This document shows, in pieces, positions 50,369-59,079 of a stretch of DNA of 64,000 nucleotides (positions are counted from its first letter, which is position 1; the number at the start of each line of letters is the position of its first letter). The notes under the pieces were generated by a model that saw only the letters and a program-made list of their open reading frames with translations, was not told the origin of the DNA and searched no databases. Source of the DNA: Flavobacterium cerinum (GTDB lineage: Bacteria; Bacteroidota; Bacteroidia; Flavobacteriales; Flavobacteriaceae); NCBI RefSeq assembly GCF_004028155.1, contig NZ_SBII01000011.1:98685-162684 (forward strand), read 5' to 3'. A program made the translations under genes and the position numbers.

Positions 50369-51289
50369 ATGACATCAAGGAAAACACGTTTGGTTATGAT
50401 GAAGATTCTCAGCCTGTTTTCTGTGGTTCGCGGTTATAATATTCCTATTATAGCTTTAGCCCAATATTTGTCGGCTATTTTTATCCTGGCTCCGGAGCGT
50501 AGGGCGCTCGATGTATTGTGTGATCCTAACTTGTTTCTTATTGTATTGGCATCTTCGCTGACAATAGCATCGGGTTATATCATTAATAGCTTTTACGATG
50601 CACAAAAGGACCTTATCAACCGTCCTGAAAAATCTATGCTCGACAGACTTGTAAGTCAGCAAACCAAGCTTAATGTATATTTTGGATTGAATATTTTAGT
50701 TACCCTGCTTGCCTTTATGGTGTCCTGGAGGGCGGCATTGTTCTTTTCGGCTTATATTTTCCTGATATGGTTTTATTCGCACAAGCTGAAAAAATATCCG
50801 TTAGTAGGTAATCTTACGGCGGCATTTTTGGCGGTTTTACCTTTCTTTGGTATTCTTATGTATTATAAGAATTTCTATCAGGTGATTTTCGCACATGCTA
50901 CTTTTTTATACCTTTTGATCCTTACCCGTGAACTTATTAAAGACCTTGAGAATATTAAAGGTGATCTTGTGGCTGATTACCGCACGATACCTGTAATGTT
51001 TGGTGAGCAAACATCTAAAATAATTATTACGGGATTAACATTCCTTACTATAATACCGGTGTTTTTACTTATCGAAGTGTATGATGTAGGTTATATGGAT
51101 ATGTACCTGTATGGAGGGATGATTGTTATTATTTATTTCCTGATTTTACTATGGAAAGCCGAAACTCAAAAGGAGTATTTGATGCTTCATAATATTTTAA
51201 AGTTCCTTATTGTAGCAGGCGTTTTTTGCATTGTACTTATAGATCCGTCTGTTTTAGTACATGGTAGGAAACTTTTGTCCATGATTTAA
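50369..51289 (+). CDS. UbiA-family prenyltransferase
   Basis: 306 residues, about eight to nine membrane helices. First Asp-rich motif NSFYDAQKDLINRPEK (variant of NDxxDxxxD) and second DLENIKGD. In databases this branch is often named geranylgeranylglycerol-phosphate geranylgeranyltransferase, as in archaeal ether-lipid synthesis, but the bacterial substrate is unproven. Clustering with mevalonate enzymes suits use of isoprenoid diphosphates. Start ATG at 50369. Confidence 0.9.
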   Translation: MTSRKTRLVMMKILSLFSVVRGYNIPIIALAQYLSAIFILAPERRALDVLCDPNLFLIVLASSLTIASGYIINSFYDAQKDLINRPEKSMLDRLVSQQTKLNVYFGLNILVTLLAFMVSWRAALFFSAYIFLIWFYSHKLKKYPLVGNLTAAFLAVLPFFGILMYYKNFYQVIFAHATFLYLLILTRELIKDLENIKGDLVADYRTIPVMFGEQTSKIIITGLTFLTIIPVFLLIEVYDVGYMDMYLYGGMIVIIYFLILLWKAETQKEYLMLHNILKFLIVAGVFCIVLIDPSVLVHGRKLLSMI

Positions 51290-51318
51290 GCTATCTTTGC
51301 AAAAATATTTGATTAAAA

Positions 51319-52350
51319 ATGAATAACGGTAACAGTAAGAAAGGCAGTGCTTCAGGAAGAGGCGGAAGTGACAGAAAGAAAAGCAGCGGCCCTTCTAAGC
51401 CTTTAAATAAAGCAAGGAAACCAGGTGCTACGTCTAAGCCAAAATCTTTTGACAAGCCTTCGGCTTCTGAAAAACCAGCAGCTGAAGCTCCAAAAGCCGG
51501 CCCTTCTGCAAAACCACGTAAACCAGCTCCACCTAAAAAAGGTCAGGATACTTTTGCTAAAAAAGATGGTTACCCAAGAGCAAAACCTGCTTTTGAGAAA
51601 AAACCTGCAGCAAAAAAACAACCTAAAAGACAAAAAGGAGAAGACGAGCTTCGTTTAAATAAATACATTGCAAACTCGGGAATGTGCTCCCGTAGGGATG
51701 CAGATATCTACATTCAGTCGGGTAATGTAAAAGTAAATGGCAAAGTGGTTACCGAAATGGGCCATGTTGTAAGCATTAACGATAAAGTAGATTTTGATGG
51801 TGTTATGATTACACCGGAGAAAAAAGAATACATACTTCTTAACAAGCCTAAAAACTTTACCACATCGGGCGAAGATGAAAATGACATGCGTAATGTTATT
51901 GAACTTGTGCGTGGTGCTGCAAAAGGTAAAATTCAGCCAATAGGCAGGATGGATAAGAATACTACAGGATTGTTGATATTCACGAATGATACTGATATGG
52001 TAAGGAAATTTTCATTGCCTAACCAGAAATCATTTAAAATATACCAGGTGTCGCTAGACAAAAACCTGAAATATGAGGATCTTGAAAAAATTGCTGCCGG
52101 CGTAATGTTAGATGGTCACAAACTATTTATAGACGAGATAAGCTACATTGAAGGAGAAGCAAAAACAGAGATCGGTATTAAACTTAGAACACCAAACGTA
52201 AAAGTGGTACGTGCTATTTTTGAACATTACAGGTATGATGTTTTAAAAGTAGACCGTGTATCGTTTGCAGGTCTTACTAAGAAAAACTTACCACGAGGTA
52301 ACTACAGATACCTAACAGAACAGGAAATAATCAACCTTAAGAATATATAA
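51319..52350 (+). CDS. rRNA pseudouridine synthase, RluB/RsuA type, with a long basic leader
   Basis: 343 residues. About 110 N-terminal residues are Lys/Pro/Ala/Ser-rich and probably disordered. Then an S4 RNA-binding domain (RLNKYIANSGMCSRRDADIYIQSG) and the catalytic domain with GRMDKNTTGLLIFTND, catalytic D212. Family members modify 23S rRNA near position 2605, but the target here is not proven. TATCTTTG at 51292-51299 is a likely -7 box. Followed at 3 nt by the SnoaL-like gene. Confidence 0.92.
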   Translation: MNNGNSKKGSASGRGGSDRKKSSGPSKPLNKARKPGATSKPKSFDKPSASEKPAAEAPKAGPSAKPRKPAPPKKGQDTFAKKDGYPRAKPAFEKKPAAKKQPKRQKGEDELRLNKYIANSGMCSRRDADIYIQSGNVKVNGKVVTEMGHVVSINDKVDFDGVMITPEKKEYILLNKPKNFTTSGEDENDMRNVIELVRGAAKGKIQPIGRMDKNTTGLLIFTNDTDMVRKFSLPNQKSFKIYQVSLDKNLKYEDLEKIAAGVMLDGHKLFIDEISYIEGEAKTEIGIKLRTPNVKVVRAIFEHYRYDVLKVDRVSFAGLTKKNLPRGNYRYLTEQEIINLKNI

Positions 52351-52353
52351 GTT

Positions 52354-52716
52354 TTGCAGCCGAGAGATATACAGTACATTGCTATGCAATGGTTTGAAGC
52401 ATTTAATGCAAAACAACTGGATAAACTGCTAAATCTTTACACTGAGGATGCCGAACATTTTAGTCCGAAACTTAAAATCCGCCAGCCGGAAACCCATGGT
52501 CTTGTAAAAGGCAGGGAGGCAATGCGGGTGTGGTGGCAGGATGCTTTTGACAGGCTTCCGACGCTTCACTATAATGTAAAGACGCTTACTGCAAATGAGT
52601 ACCGTGTATTCATGGAATATACGCGCACTGTGCAGGGAGAAGAAGACATGCACGTAGCCGAAGTACTTGAGGTTAAAGATGGAAAGATAGTAGCATCCCG
52701 TGTTTTTCACGGATAA
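52354..52716 (+). CDS. SnoaL/NTF2-like protein (TTG start)
   Basis: 120 residues. Start taken as TTG at 52354, 3 nt after the rRNA-synthase stop; the first ATG (52384) would cut into the first helix IQYIAMQWFEAFNAKQLDKLLNLYTEDAEHFSPK. A cone-shaped NTF2 fold is indicated by GLVKGREAMRVWWQDAF, VFMEYTRTVQ and VAEVLEVKDGKIVASRVFHG. The substrate is unknown. Confidence 0.82.
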   Translation: MQPRDIQYIAMQWFEAFNAKQLDKLLNLYTEDAEHFSPKLKIRQPETHGLVKGREAMRVWWQDAFDRLPTLHYNVKTLTANEYRVFMEYTRTVQGEEDMHVAEVLEVKDGKIVASRVFHG

Positions 52717-52753
52717 AGACAATTGCTAAGGTTTCCTAGTAACTGACATAAAT

Positions 52754-52786
52754 AAAAAAAGCCTGATAGTGATATCAGGCTTTTTT
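52754..52786. terminator. Bidirectional terminator
   Basis: AAAAAAAGCCTGAT, loop, ATCAGGCTTTTTT between two convergent genes. Confidence 0.9.
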
Positions 52787-52806
52787 GTAAATATACTTTA
52801 TGGAGA

Positions 52807-54963
52807 TTATCCTTTAATTCGGTCATCTAAAATGACTTCTTTTTTGTCTAATCCTCTTTTTCTTAAAAGCGGCTGGATAGATGGCTCTGCTCCACGGAAG
52901 TTTTTGTACATCTGCATCGCATCAATAGTGCCTCCTTTTTCAAGGATGTTGGTACGGAATGATTTTGCTGTTGCAGGGTCAAATAACGATTTGGATTTAA
53001 AAGCATCAAAGGCATCTGTATCCAATACACCAGACCATATATAACTGTAGTATCCGGCAGAATATCCTCCATTGAAAATATGGTTGTAATACGTGCTTCT
53101 GTATCTTGGTATGATCGATTTTATAAGTCCCAGCTTGTTCATGGAAGCTTCTTCAAACGGAATTACACTCTCTGTTAAAGGCTGGTTACGGGTATGGTAA
53201 TCCAGATCCAGGTAAGTAGCAGCCAGATATTCTACAGTAGCAAACCCCTGATCGAAAGTTGCAGATTCCTGTAGTTTTTTAATAAGCGCATCCGGGATAA
53301 CTTCACCTGTTTTGTAATGTTTGGCATACATTTTTAATACTTCCGGTTCTGCAGCCCAGTTTTCCATGATCTGCGAAGGCAGTTCTACAAAATCGGTAGG
53401 TACGCTTGTACCTGACAGGCTCTCGTAAGTTACATTACTTAATAATCCGTGAAGGGCATGTCCAAATTCATGGAAGAAGGTTGTCGTCTCATCAAAAGTC
53501 AATAGGGCAGGGTTAGTGCCTGTAGGTTTAGAGAAGTTGCACACAATAGAGATTATCGGCGCGATACGCTTACCGTTAAGGGTTTGCTGCTTGCGGAAGG
53601 ATGTCATCCAGGCGCCTCCTTTTTTAGAAGCTCTAGGGAAGAAATCCATGTATAATATCCCTACGTGTTTGCCGTCTTTTTCGGTTACTTCCCAAACAGT
53701 AACATCGTTGTGGTATTTAGGTACGTCTTTAAGTTCTTTGAATTTTAAACCATACAGGTTTTGAGTTACGGTAAAAATTCCGTTACGTACGTTTTCAAGG
53801 CTAAAGTAAGGTTTGATCTCCTGCTCGTCCAGATCATAGCGTTCTTTTCTTATTTTTTCTGTATAATATCGCCAGTCATACGGCTGTACGTCATCTTTTA
53901 TACCGTCAGCAAGCATCATTTTCTTAATGTCTGCTTCTTCAGCTTTTGCTTTTTTAAGAGCAGGTTTCCATAGCTCGTTTAGTAATTCATATACGGCAGC
54001 AGGTTTTTTAGCCATTCGCTCTTCAAGTATAAAAGCCGCATGGCTGTCGTAACCCAATAGTTTTGCTTTTTCTGCTCTAAGGTTTGTCATTAGTACCACA
54101 TTGGCACGATTGTCTAAATCGTTTCCGTTGTTTCCACGATCTTTGTAAGCTGTCCATAGCTTTTTGCGAAGCTCGCGATTGCTTGCATATTGAAGGAATG
54201 GCATTACACTCGAATTGTGCAGGGTAAACAACCACTTGCCTTCTTTGTTTGCTGCTTTGGCATCTTCGGCGGCAGTTATAACTACTTCTTCCGGCAGGCC
54301 GGCAAGATCTTCTTTTTTGTCGATAACTAATTGGTAAGCATTGTTTTCTGCCAGTACATTATCGCCAAATTTTAGCGATACGACAGACAGCTCCTCATTA
54401 ATCTTTCTTAATCTGTCTTTTTGCTCTTTGTTAAGATTCGCTCCACTACGGATGAAAGCTTTGTATTTTTTCTCCAGTAGTTTTGCCTGCTCTGCATTCA
54501 GCTTAAAATCCAGTTGGGTGTCCCATATTGTTTTTACACGGGCAAATAATTTTTCGTTAAGATAAATATTGTCACTGTGTTTGGATAATTCCGGTGCCAA
54601 CTCCTGTGCCAGTGCCTGTAATGTGTCGTTTGTATTGGCCGAATTTAAATTATAGAATACGGTAGTGATACGGTTTAGTAATGTACCCGAATTTTCAAGC
54701 GCTTCTATTGTGTTGGCAAAAGTCGGCTTGTCTTTAATGTTACAAATCGCATCGATTTCCTGTTGGTTAATCCTTATGGCTTCGAGTATTGCCGGTTTGT
54801 AATGGTGGTTCTCTATTTTATCAAACGGGGGTGCGTCATAGGGTGTATCGTAAGCAGCTAAAAGCGGATTGTCTTCGCCTATGGCCTCGGCTTTGTTAGT
54901 TTGGTTACACGACATAAATAAAGTACTGGTAATTGTTAGGATGAGTATAAAATTATTTTTCAT
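52807..54963 (-). CDS. M3-family zinc peptidase (peptidyl-dipeptidase Dcp-like) lipoprotein
   Basis: 718 residues. Signal peptide with lipobox FMSC at about 16-19. M3 motif TTFFHEFGHALHGLLSN (H498, E499, H502) with the following DFVELPSQIMENW, where a Glu should be the third ligand. Removes dipeptides from C-termini in the family. Most Dcp proteins are soluble; a lipid anchor is seen in many Bacteroidota relatives, suggesting periplasmic peptide use. Confidence 0.95.
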   Translation of the reverse strand: MKNNFILILTITSTLFMSCNQTNKAEAIGEDNPLLAAYDTPYDAPPFDKIENHHYKPAILEAIRINQQEIDAICNIKDKPTFANTIEALENSGTLLNRITTVFYNLNSANTNDTLQALAQELAPELSKHSDNIYLNEKLFARVKTIWDTQLDFKLNAEQAKLLEKKYKAFIRSGANLNKEQKDRLRKINEELSVVSLKFGDNVLAENNAYQLVIDKKEDLAGLPEEVVITAAEDAKAANKEGKWLFTLHNSSVMPFLQYASNRELRKKLWTAYKDRGNNGNDLDNRANVVLMTNLRAEKAKLLGYDSHAAFILEERMAKKPAAVYELLNELWKPALKKAKAEEADIKKMMLADGIKDDVQPYDWRYYTEKIRKERYDLDEQEIKPYFSLENVRNGIFTVTQNLYGLKFKELKDVPKYHNDVTVWEVTEKDGKHVGILYMDFFPRASKKGGAWMTSFRKQQTLNGKRIAPIISIVCNFSKPTGTNPALLTFDETTTFFHEFGHALHGLLSNVTYESLSGTSVPTDFVELPSQIMENWAAEPEVLKMYAKHYKTGEVIPDALIKKLQESATFDQGFATVEYLAATYLDLDYHTRNQPLTESVIPFEEASMNKLGLIKSIIPRYRSTYYNHIFNGGYSAGYYSYIWSGVLDTDAFDAFKSKSLFDPATAKSFRTNILEKGGTIDAMQMYKNFRGAEPSIQPLLRKRGLDKKEVILDDRIKG

Positions 54964-55093
54964 AGTTAAAAGCTGTAAAAAGTAAAGTTATCGTAAACTG
55001 GCTAATTATCAAAACATATTAAATAGGAAGTTAAACAATAGTAATGAATTAACAGGAAAAGCCTACTTTTGTACTGTTTTAAATATTGAAATC

Positions 55094-57907
55094 ATGAAAG
55101 CACCGGTCAAAAAAATAGGCTTGGGTATTTTAAAATGGGGGGGTATTGCTATAGCATCAATATTGCTGTTAATGTTTCTTATACCACTTGTTTTTCCTGG
55201 TACTATTGCCCAGCAGGTAAAGGTGTTTGCTAATAAAAGCCTAGACGGAGAGCTCAACTTCACGAACTCCAAACTTTCCTTTTTTACTCATTTCCCATCA
55301 CTTACTGTTTCCCTTGATAAATTATCATTGAAAGGATCAGCTCCATTTAAAGATGAAATTTTATTAAGTGCAGAAGAAGTGGCCTTTGGGATTAACCTTA
55401 AACGCCTGATATTTGATAATGAGATCAAGATCGATGAGATCTATGTTTCTGATGCACTTATCAATGTAATAGTTGATGAAAACGGACAGGCCAACTATAA
55501 CGTATACATTTCTGAGGATAATCAGCCGAAAGATACACTTGCCACCGGTCCGGCTATTCGTTTGGATAGGGTAGATCTTAAAAACTGCCATATAAAATAC
55601 AATGATAAATCGGCAAAGACCTTTGTAGAAGCTAAAGGCTTTAATTATGTGGGCAGGGGCAATCTTAGCGAAGATGTTTTTGACCTGCGTACCGATGCTC
55701 AAATCGATGCTGTCGATTTTTACTATGACAAGGTACCTTACCTTGAGAAAAAAGAAATACACGCTGATCTTATTACGCGTATTAATACCAATGCCTTATC
55801 GTTTATATTAAAAAAGAATGAGTTGCGTATTAACAGGCTTCCGGTAGAATTTACAGGAGTGTTTACCATGCTTAAAGAAGGGTATAATATTGACTTGAAA
55901 GCAGCTTCTACAAATACTAAGTTTAAAGATATATTCTCGGCACTTCCTCCGCAGTATCTCACCTGGATGGACAATACTAAGATAGAAGGTAAGAGTGATC
56001 TGCTTTTTACATTTAAAGGAAGATATAATGCTGCCACAAATCAACAGCCCGATCTAGGCTTTCACTTTACAGTGAAAGATGGTTTTATTAATTATAAAGA
56101 AGCTCCAGTGTCGATGTCTAATCTTCAGATGGATCTTAATGCTATGATGCCGGGGCTGGATATTGAAAAACTGAATGTTGACTTGAAAAAATTTGATTTC
56201 AGGTTAGGTAATAAAGACTTTTTCAATGCATTTGTTAAGATAAAAGGATTTAGCGAAATGGCGGTTAAAGCCCAGATAAAAGGTTCGCTGGATCTAAAGG
56301 AATTGGATAATACATTAGGACTGCAAAATTTAGACCTAAAAGGAATTCTTAAAACTGATATTGTTGCTGATGGTGTTTATAATGCAGATAAAAAATTATT
56401 CCCAAAAACTAAAGGTGGGGTGAATTTGCAGAATGGGTGGTTTAAAACGAGTCATTATCCAAACCCTATAACCGATATTATGTTTGTGGCAAATGTGCAA
56501 AATGATAAAGGAACATTTGATGATATTAAGATCGTTGTGAGTCCGGCATCCTTTGTTTTTGAAGGAAATCCGGTATATGTAAATGCTACGGTTTCTAATT
56601 TTGAAGATGTGGATTATGATGCTAAAATAAAGGGGGAGCTGAATATTGGCCGTATCTATAAAGTGTTTGCTCAAAAGGGGCTTGAAGTGACTGGTTATGC
56701 TAAGGCAGATCTTTCACTTAAAGGAAGGCAGAGTTATGCCACAAGCGGACAATATAGTAAACTTAATAATAAAGGAACGCTTCTTATAAAAGATATTAAA
56801 ACTACATCGGAATTTTTCCCGAAACCATTTTATATACATGAAGGTGACTTTACTTTTCATAATGAGAAGCTGAAGTTTGAGAAATTTGATGCGGCCTACG
56901 GTAAATCAGATTTTGCGATAAATGGTTATCTTTTAAATACGATCAATTATTTCTTTGAACCTAAAGCGACACTAAAGGGTAGTTTTAATGTTAAGTCGAA
57001 ACTTATCAATGTTGATGAGTTCATGGCGCTTAAAGAAGGAGAGAACAAAGACATGAAGCCTGCTGTTGAAGAGGCAAAAGAAACCCATCCAAAGATGAGT
57101 GGGGTGGTGGTACTGCCTACTAATCTTAATGTGTCATTAACTGCAAACGCCGATAAGGTCGAATATAACGGACTTGTACTTAATAATCTTGGAGGTAAAG
57201 TAAGTGTTGAGAAAGGTAAATTACACCTGCAAAATGGTAATTTTAATATTATAGACTGTAGAGTAGGGCTTGATGCTTCTTACGATGATGAATCGCCTAT
57301 GGCAGCCAACTTTACGGCACATTTTACAGCAAAAGATTTTAATGTAAAAAGAGCATATAAAGAAATACCTTTATTCCGTGAATTGGTAACCTCTGCTGGT
57401 AAGGCTGAAGGCATAATATCTGTAGATTATAAATTAAAAGGAGACCTTGATGGAAACATGGGGCCTATTTATCCATCCCTTTCAGGAGGCGGAACAGTGA
57501 ATGTTAGGGATGTTAAAGTATCCGGACTTAAACTCTTTGGAGGTGTAGGTGATAAAATGGGGTCAGACGGTCTTAAAAATCCGGATATGAAAGATATTGA
57601 TATAAAAACAACAATAGATCGTAACCTTATCCATATTGAAGAGTTTGTGTTTAAAGTAGCGGGTTTCAGGCCCAAAATAAAAGGCACAACCAGTTTTGAT
57701 GGATTACTTGATATAAGAATACGTCTTGGATTGCCTCCGTTAGGAATAATAGGTGTGCCTATTGTGGTTACTGGAAGTCAGGAAAATCCAAAAATAAAGA
57801 TATTCAGTAAAACCGGTGATAAAATAGATGAAGCCGAGTATAATGAGAAAACCAATCAGGTTATAAAGAAAGAAACCAGAATGGAAGAGCCTGAAAAGAA
57901 AGAATAA
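55094..57907 (+). CDS. AsmA-family envelope protein
   Basis: 937 residues. One N-terminal membrane anchor (about 13-32), then a chorein-like repeat region: LTVSLDKLSLKGSAPFKDEILLSAEEVAFGINLK and many beta strands with AsmA-type FRPKIKGTTSFDGLLDIRIRLGLPPLGIIGVP near the end. The lysine/glutamate-rich tail is probably disordered. AsmA-like proteins are thought to carry phospholipids between membranes; a direct role is not proven. TACTTTTG (55064-55071) is a likely -7 box. Single-gene unit. Confidence 0.9.
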   Translation: MKAPVKKIGLGILKWGGIAIASILLLMFLIPLVFPGTIAQQVKVFANKSLDGELNFTNSKLSFFTHFPSLTVSLDKLSLKGSAPFKDEILLSAEEVAFGINLKRLIFDNEIKIDEIYVSDALINVIVDENGQANYNVYISEDNQPKDTLATGPAIRLDRVDLKNCHIKYNDKSAKTFVEAKGFNYVGRGNLSEDVFDLRTDAQIDAVDFYYDKVPYLEKKEIHADLITRINTNALSFILKKNELRINRLPVEFTGVFTMLKEGYNIDLKAASTNTKFKDIFSALPPQYLTWMDNTKIEGKSDLLFTFKGRYNAATNQQPDLGFHFTVKDGFINYKEAPVSMSNLQMDLNAMMPGLDIEKLNVDLKKFDFRLGNKDFFNAFVKIKGFSEMAVKAQIKGSLDLKELDNTLGLQNLDLKGILKTDIVADGVYNADKKLFPKTKGGVNLQNGWFKTSHYPNPITDIMFVANVQNDKGTFDDIKIVVSPASFVFEGNPVYVNATVSNFEDVDYDAKIKGELNIGRIYKVFAQKGLEVTGYAKADLSLKGRQSYATSGQYSKLNNKGTLLIKDIKTTSEFFPKPFYIHEGDFTFHNEKLKFEKFDAAYGKSDFAINGYLLNTINYFFEPKATLKGSFNVKSKLINVDEFMALKEGENKDMKPAVEEAKETHPKMSGVVVLPTNLNVSLTANADKVEYNGLVLNNLGGKVSVEKGKLHLQNGNFNIIDCRVGLDASYDDESPMAANFTAHFTAKDFNVKRAYKEIPLFRELVTSAGKAEGIISVDYKLKGDLDGNMGPIYPSLSGGGTVNVRDVKVSGLKLFGGVGDKMGSDGLKNPDMKDIDIKTTIDRNLIHIEEFVFKVAGFRPKIKGTTSFDGLLDIRIRLGLPPLGIIGVPIVVTGSQENPKIKIFSKTGDKIDEAEYNEKTNQVIKKETRMEEPEKKE

Positions 57908-57932
57908 AAAAAACCGGCTATTGCCGGTTTTT
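57906..57932. terminator. Bidirectional terminator
   Basis: AAAAACCGGC, TATT loop, GCCGGTTTTT with long A- and T-runs, between convergent genes. Confidence 0.9.
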
Positions 57933-57936
57933 GTTT

Positions 57937-58833
57937 TTAAGCGTTTACCGCTTCAACCTTAATGTCGTTGTCATTAAGCATGTCTTTAAGCATGTTCTCG
58001 ATGCCGCTTTTTAATGTAAAGGTAGATGATGGACATCCGCTGCAAGCACCCTGAAGAATTACTTTAACGCGTTTGTCGGTCTCATCATACGATTCAAAAG
58101 CAATATTACCACCATCGGCCTGAACGGCAGGCTTAACATACTCTTCAAGAATATTAATGATGCGCTGTGATGTTGTGTCAAGTGAATCAAAATAAGCTTC
58201 CTGGTTTTTTTCGTTTTGCGGCATTTGCTGAACAAGAGATTCATCTATTACGGTATTACCATTCTCGATGTATACTTTGATAAAACTTCTTACTTCTGCA
58301 GTAACTTCATCCCATTCGGTAACAGCATATTTTGTAATAGAGATGTAGTTTTCATCCATAAAAACTTCTTTTACAAACGGGAATTTAAACAATTCCTTAG
58401 CAAGGGGAGAGGCAATCGTTTCGTCGATGTTCTTAAATTCGGCAGGCGTCTTCGTTAAGATCTTATTGGAAACAAATTTTAAAACAGACGGGTTAGGTGT
58501 AGCTTCAACATAAATAGTTGAAGGCTGTTTTTTCTTGCTTTCTTCTTCAATAACAATTTGTCCGCCTTTGTTGACGAATTCTTCTATTTGTGAAGCAACA
58601 TCATCCTGAACATCTTCCCATTCTACGATTGAATATTTTTCAAGAGCTATAAAATTGCCCGAAATATAAACTGTTTTTACAAATGGCAGATAGAATAATT
58701 GTTTTGCAAGTGGTGAATTTGCAGTTTCATCTATATTCTTAAATTCATAATTATTGTTTTTAGCAATGAAATCGCTGAATTCGAATTTTATAATAGATGG
58801 GTTTTGTGTAGACTTTATAGTTATACTTTCCAT
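57937..58833 (-). CDS. Nfu-type iron-sulfur scaffold with two N-terminal Nfu_N domains
   Basis: 298 residues. Two tandem Nfu_N domains: about 3-90 (TQNPSIIKFEFSDF, NIDETANSPLAKQLFYLPFVKTVYI) and about 107-195 (TPNPSVLKFVSNKI, NIDETIASPLAKELFKFPFVKEVFM). A C-terminal NifU-type domain holds the cluster-binding CSGC (GACSGCPSS) after VQADGGNIAF. It delivers Fe-S clusters to target proteins. The usual architecture has a single Nfu_N; here it is duplicated. Promoter -7 box TAATTTTG at 58850-58857 (minus). Confidence 0.95.
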   Translation of the reverse strand: MESITIKSTQNPSIIKFEFSDFIAKNNNYEFKNIDETANSPLAKQLFYLPFVKTVYISGNFIALEKYSIVEWEDVQDDVASQIEEFVNKGGQIVIEEESKKKQPSTIYVEATPNPSVLKFVSNKILTKTPAEFKNIDETIASPLAKELFKFPFVKEVFMDENYISITKYAVTEWDEVTAEVRSFIKVYIENGNTVIDESLVQQMPQNEKNQEAYFDSLDTTSQRIINILEEYVKPAVQADGGNIAFESYDETDKRVKVILQGACSGCPSSTFTLKSGIENMLKDMLNDNDIKVEAVNA

Positions 58834-59006
58834 GATTTCTAATTTTATGCAAAATTAGTATAAAAATATCTTAAAAACAGGGTAGGGGAATTATCATTCT
58901 ATCTGTTACTGTCTTAAGCTGTTTACTTTATGAATTACTAAAATCATAATTATGTGATGATTTTGTGATTTTTTTAAATTTTAACGGATTAGTATCTATG
59001 AATATT

Positions 59007-59014
59007 TATATTTG
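59007..59014 (+). promoter_or_regulatory. Probable -7 box of the DUF11 surface-protein gene
   Basis: TATATTTG, 65 nt before the ATG; no well-spaced TTG. The 246-bp gap 58834-59079 otherwise shows only AT-rich DNA. Confidence 0.5.
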
Positions 59015-59079
59015 GCTTTTTTAATTAACATATTTGTTTACTATTATTTAACGTTTTGATCGTATTTAAATTTTGCTAT

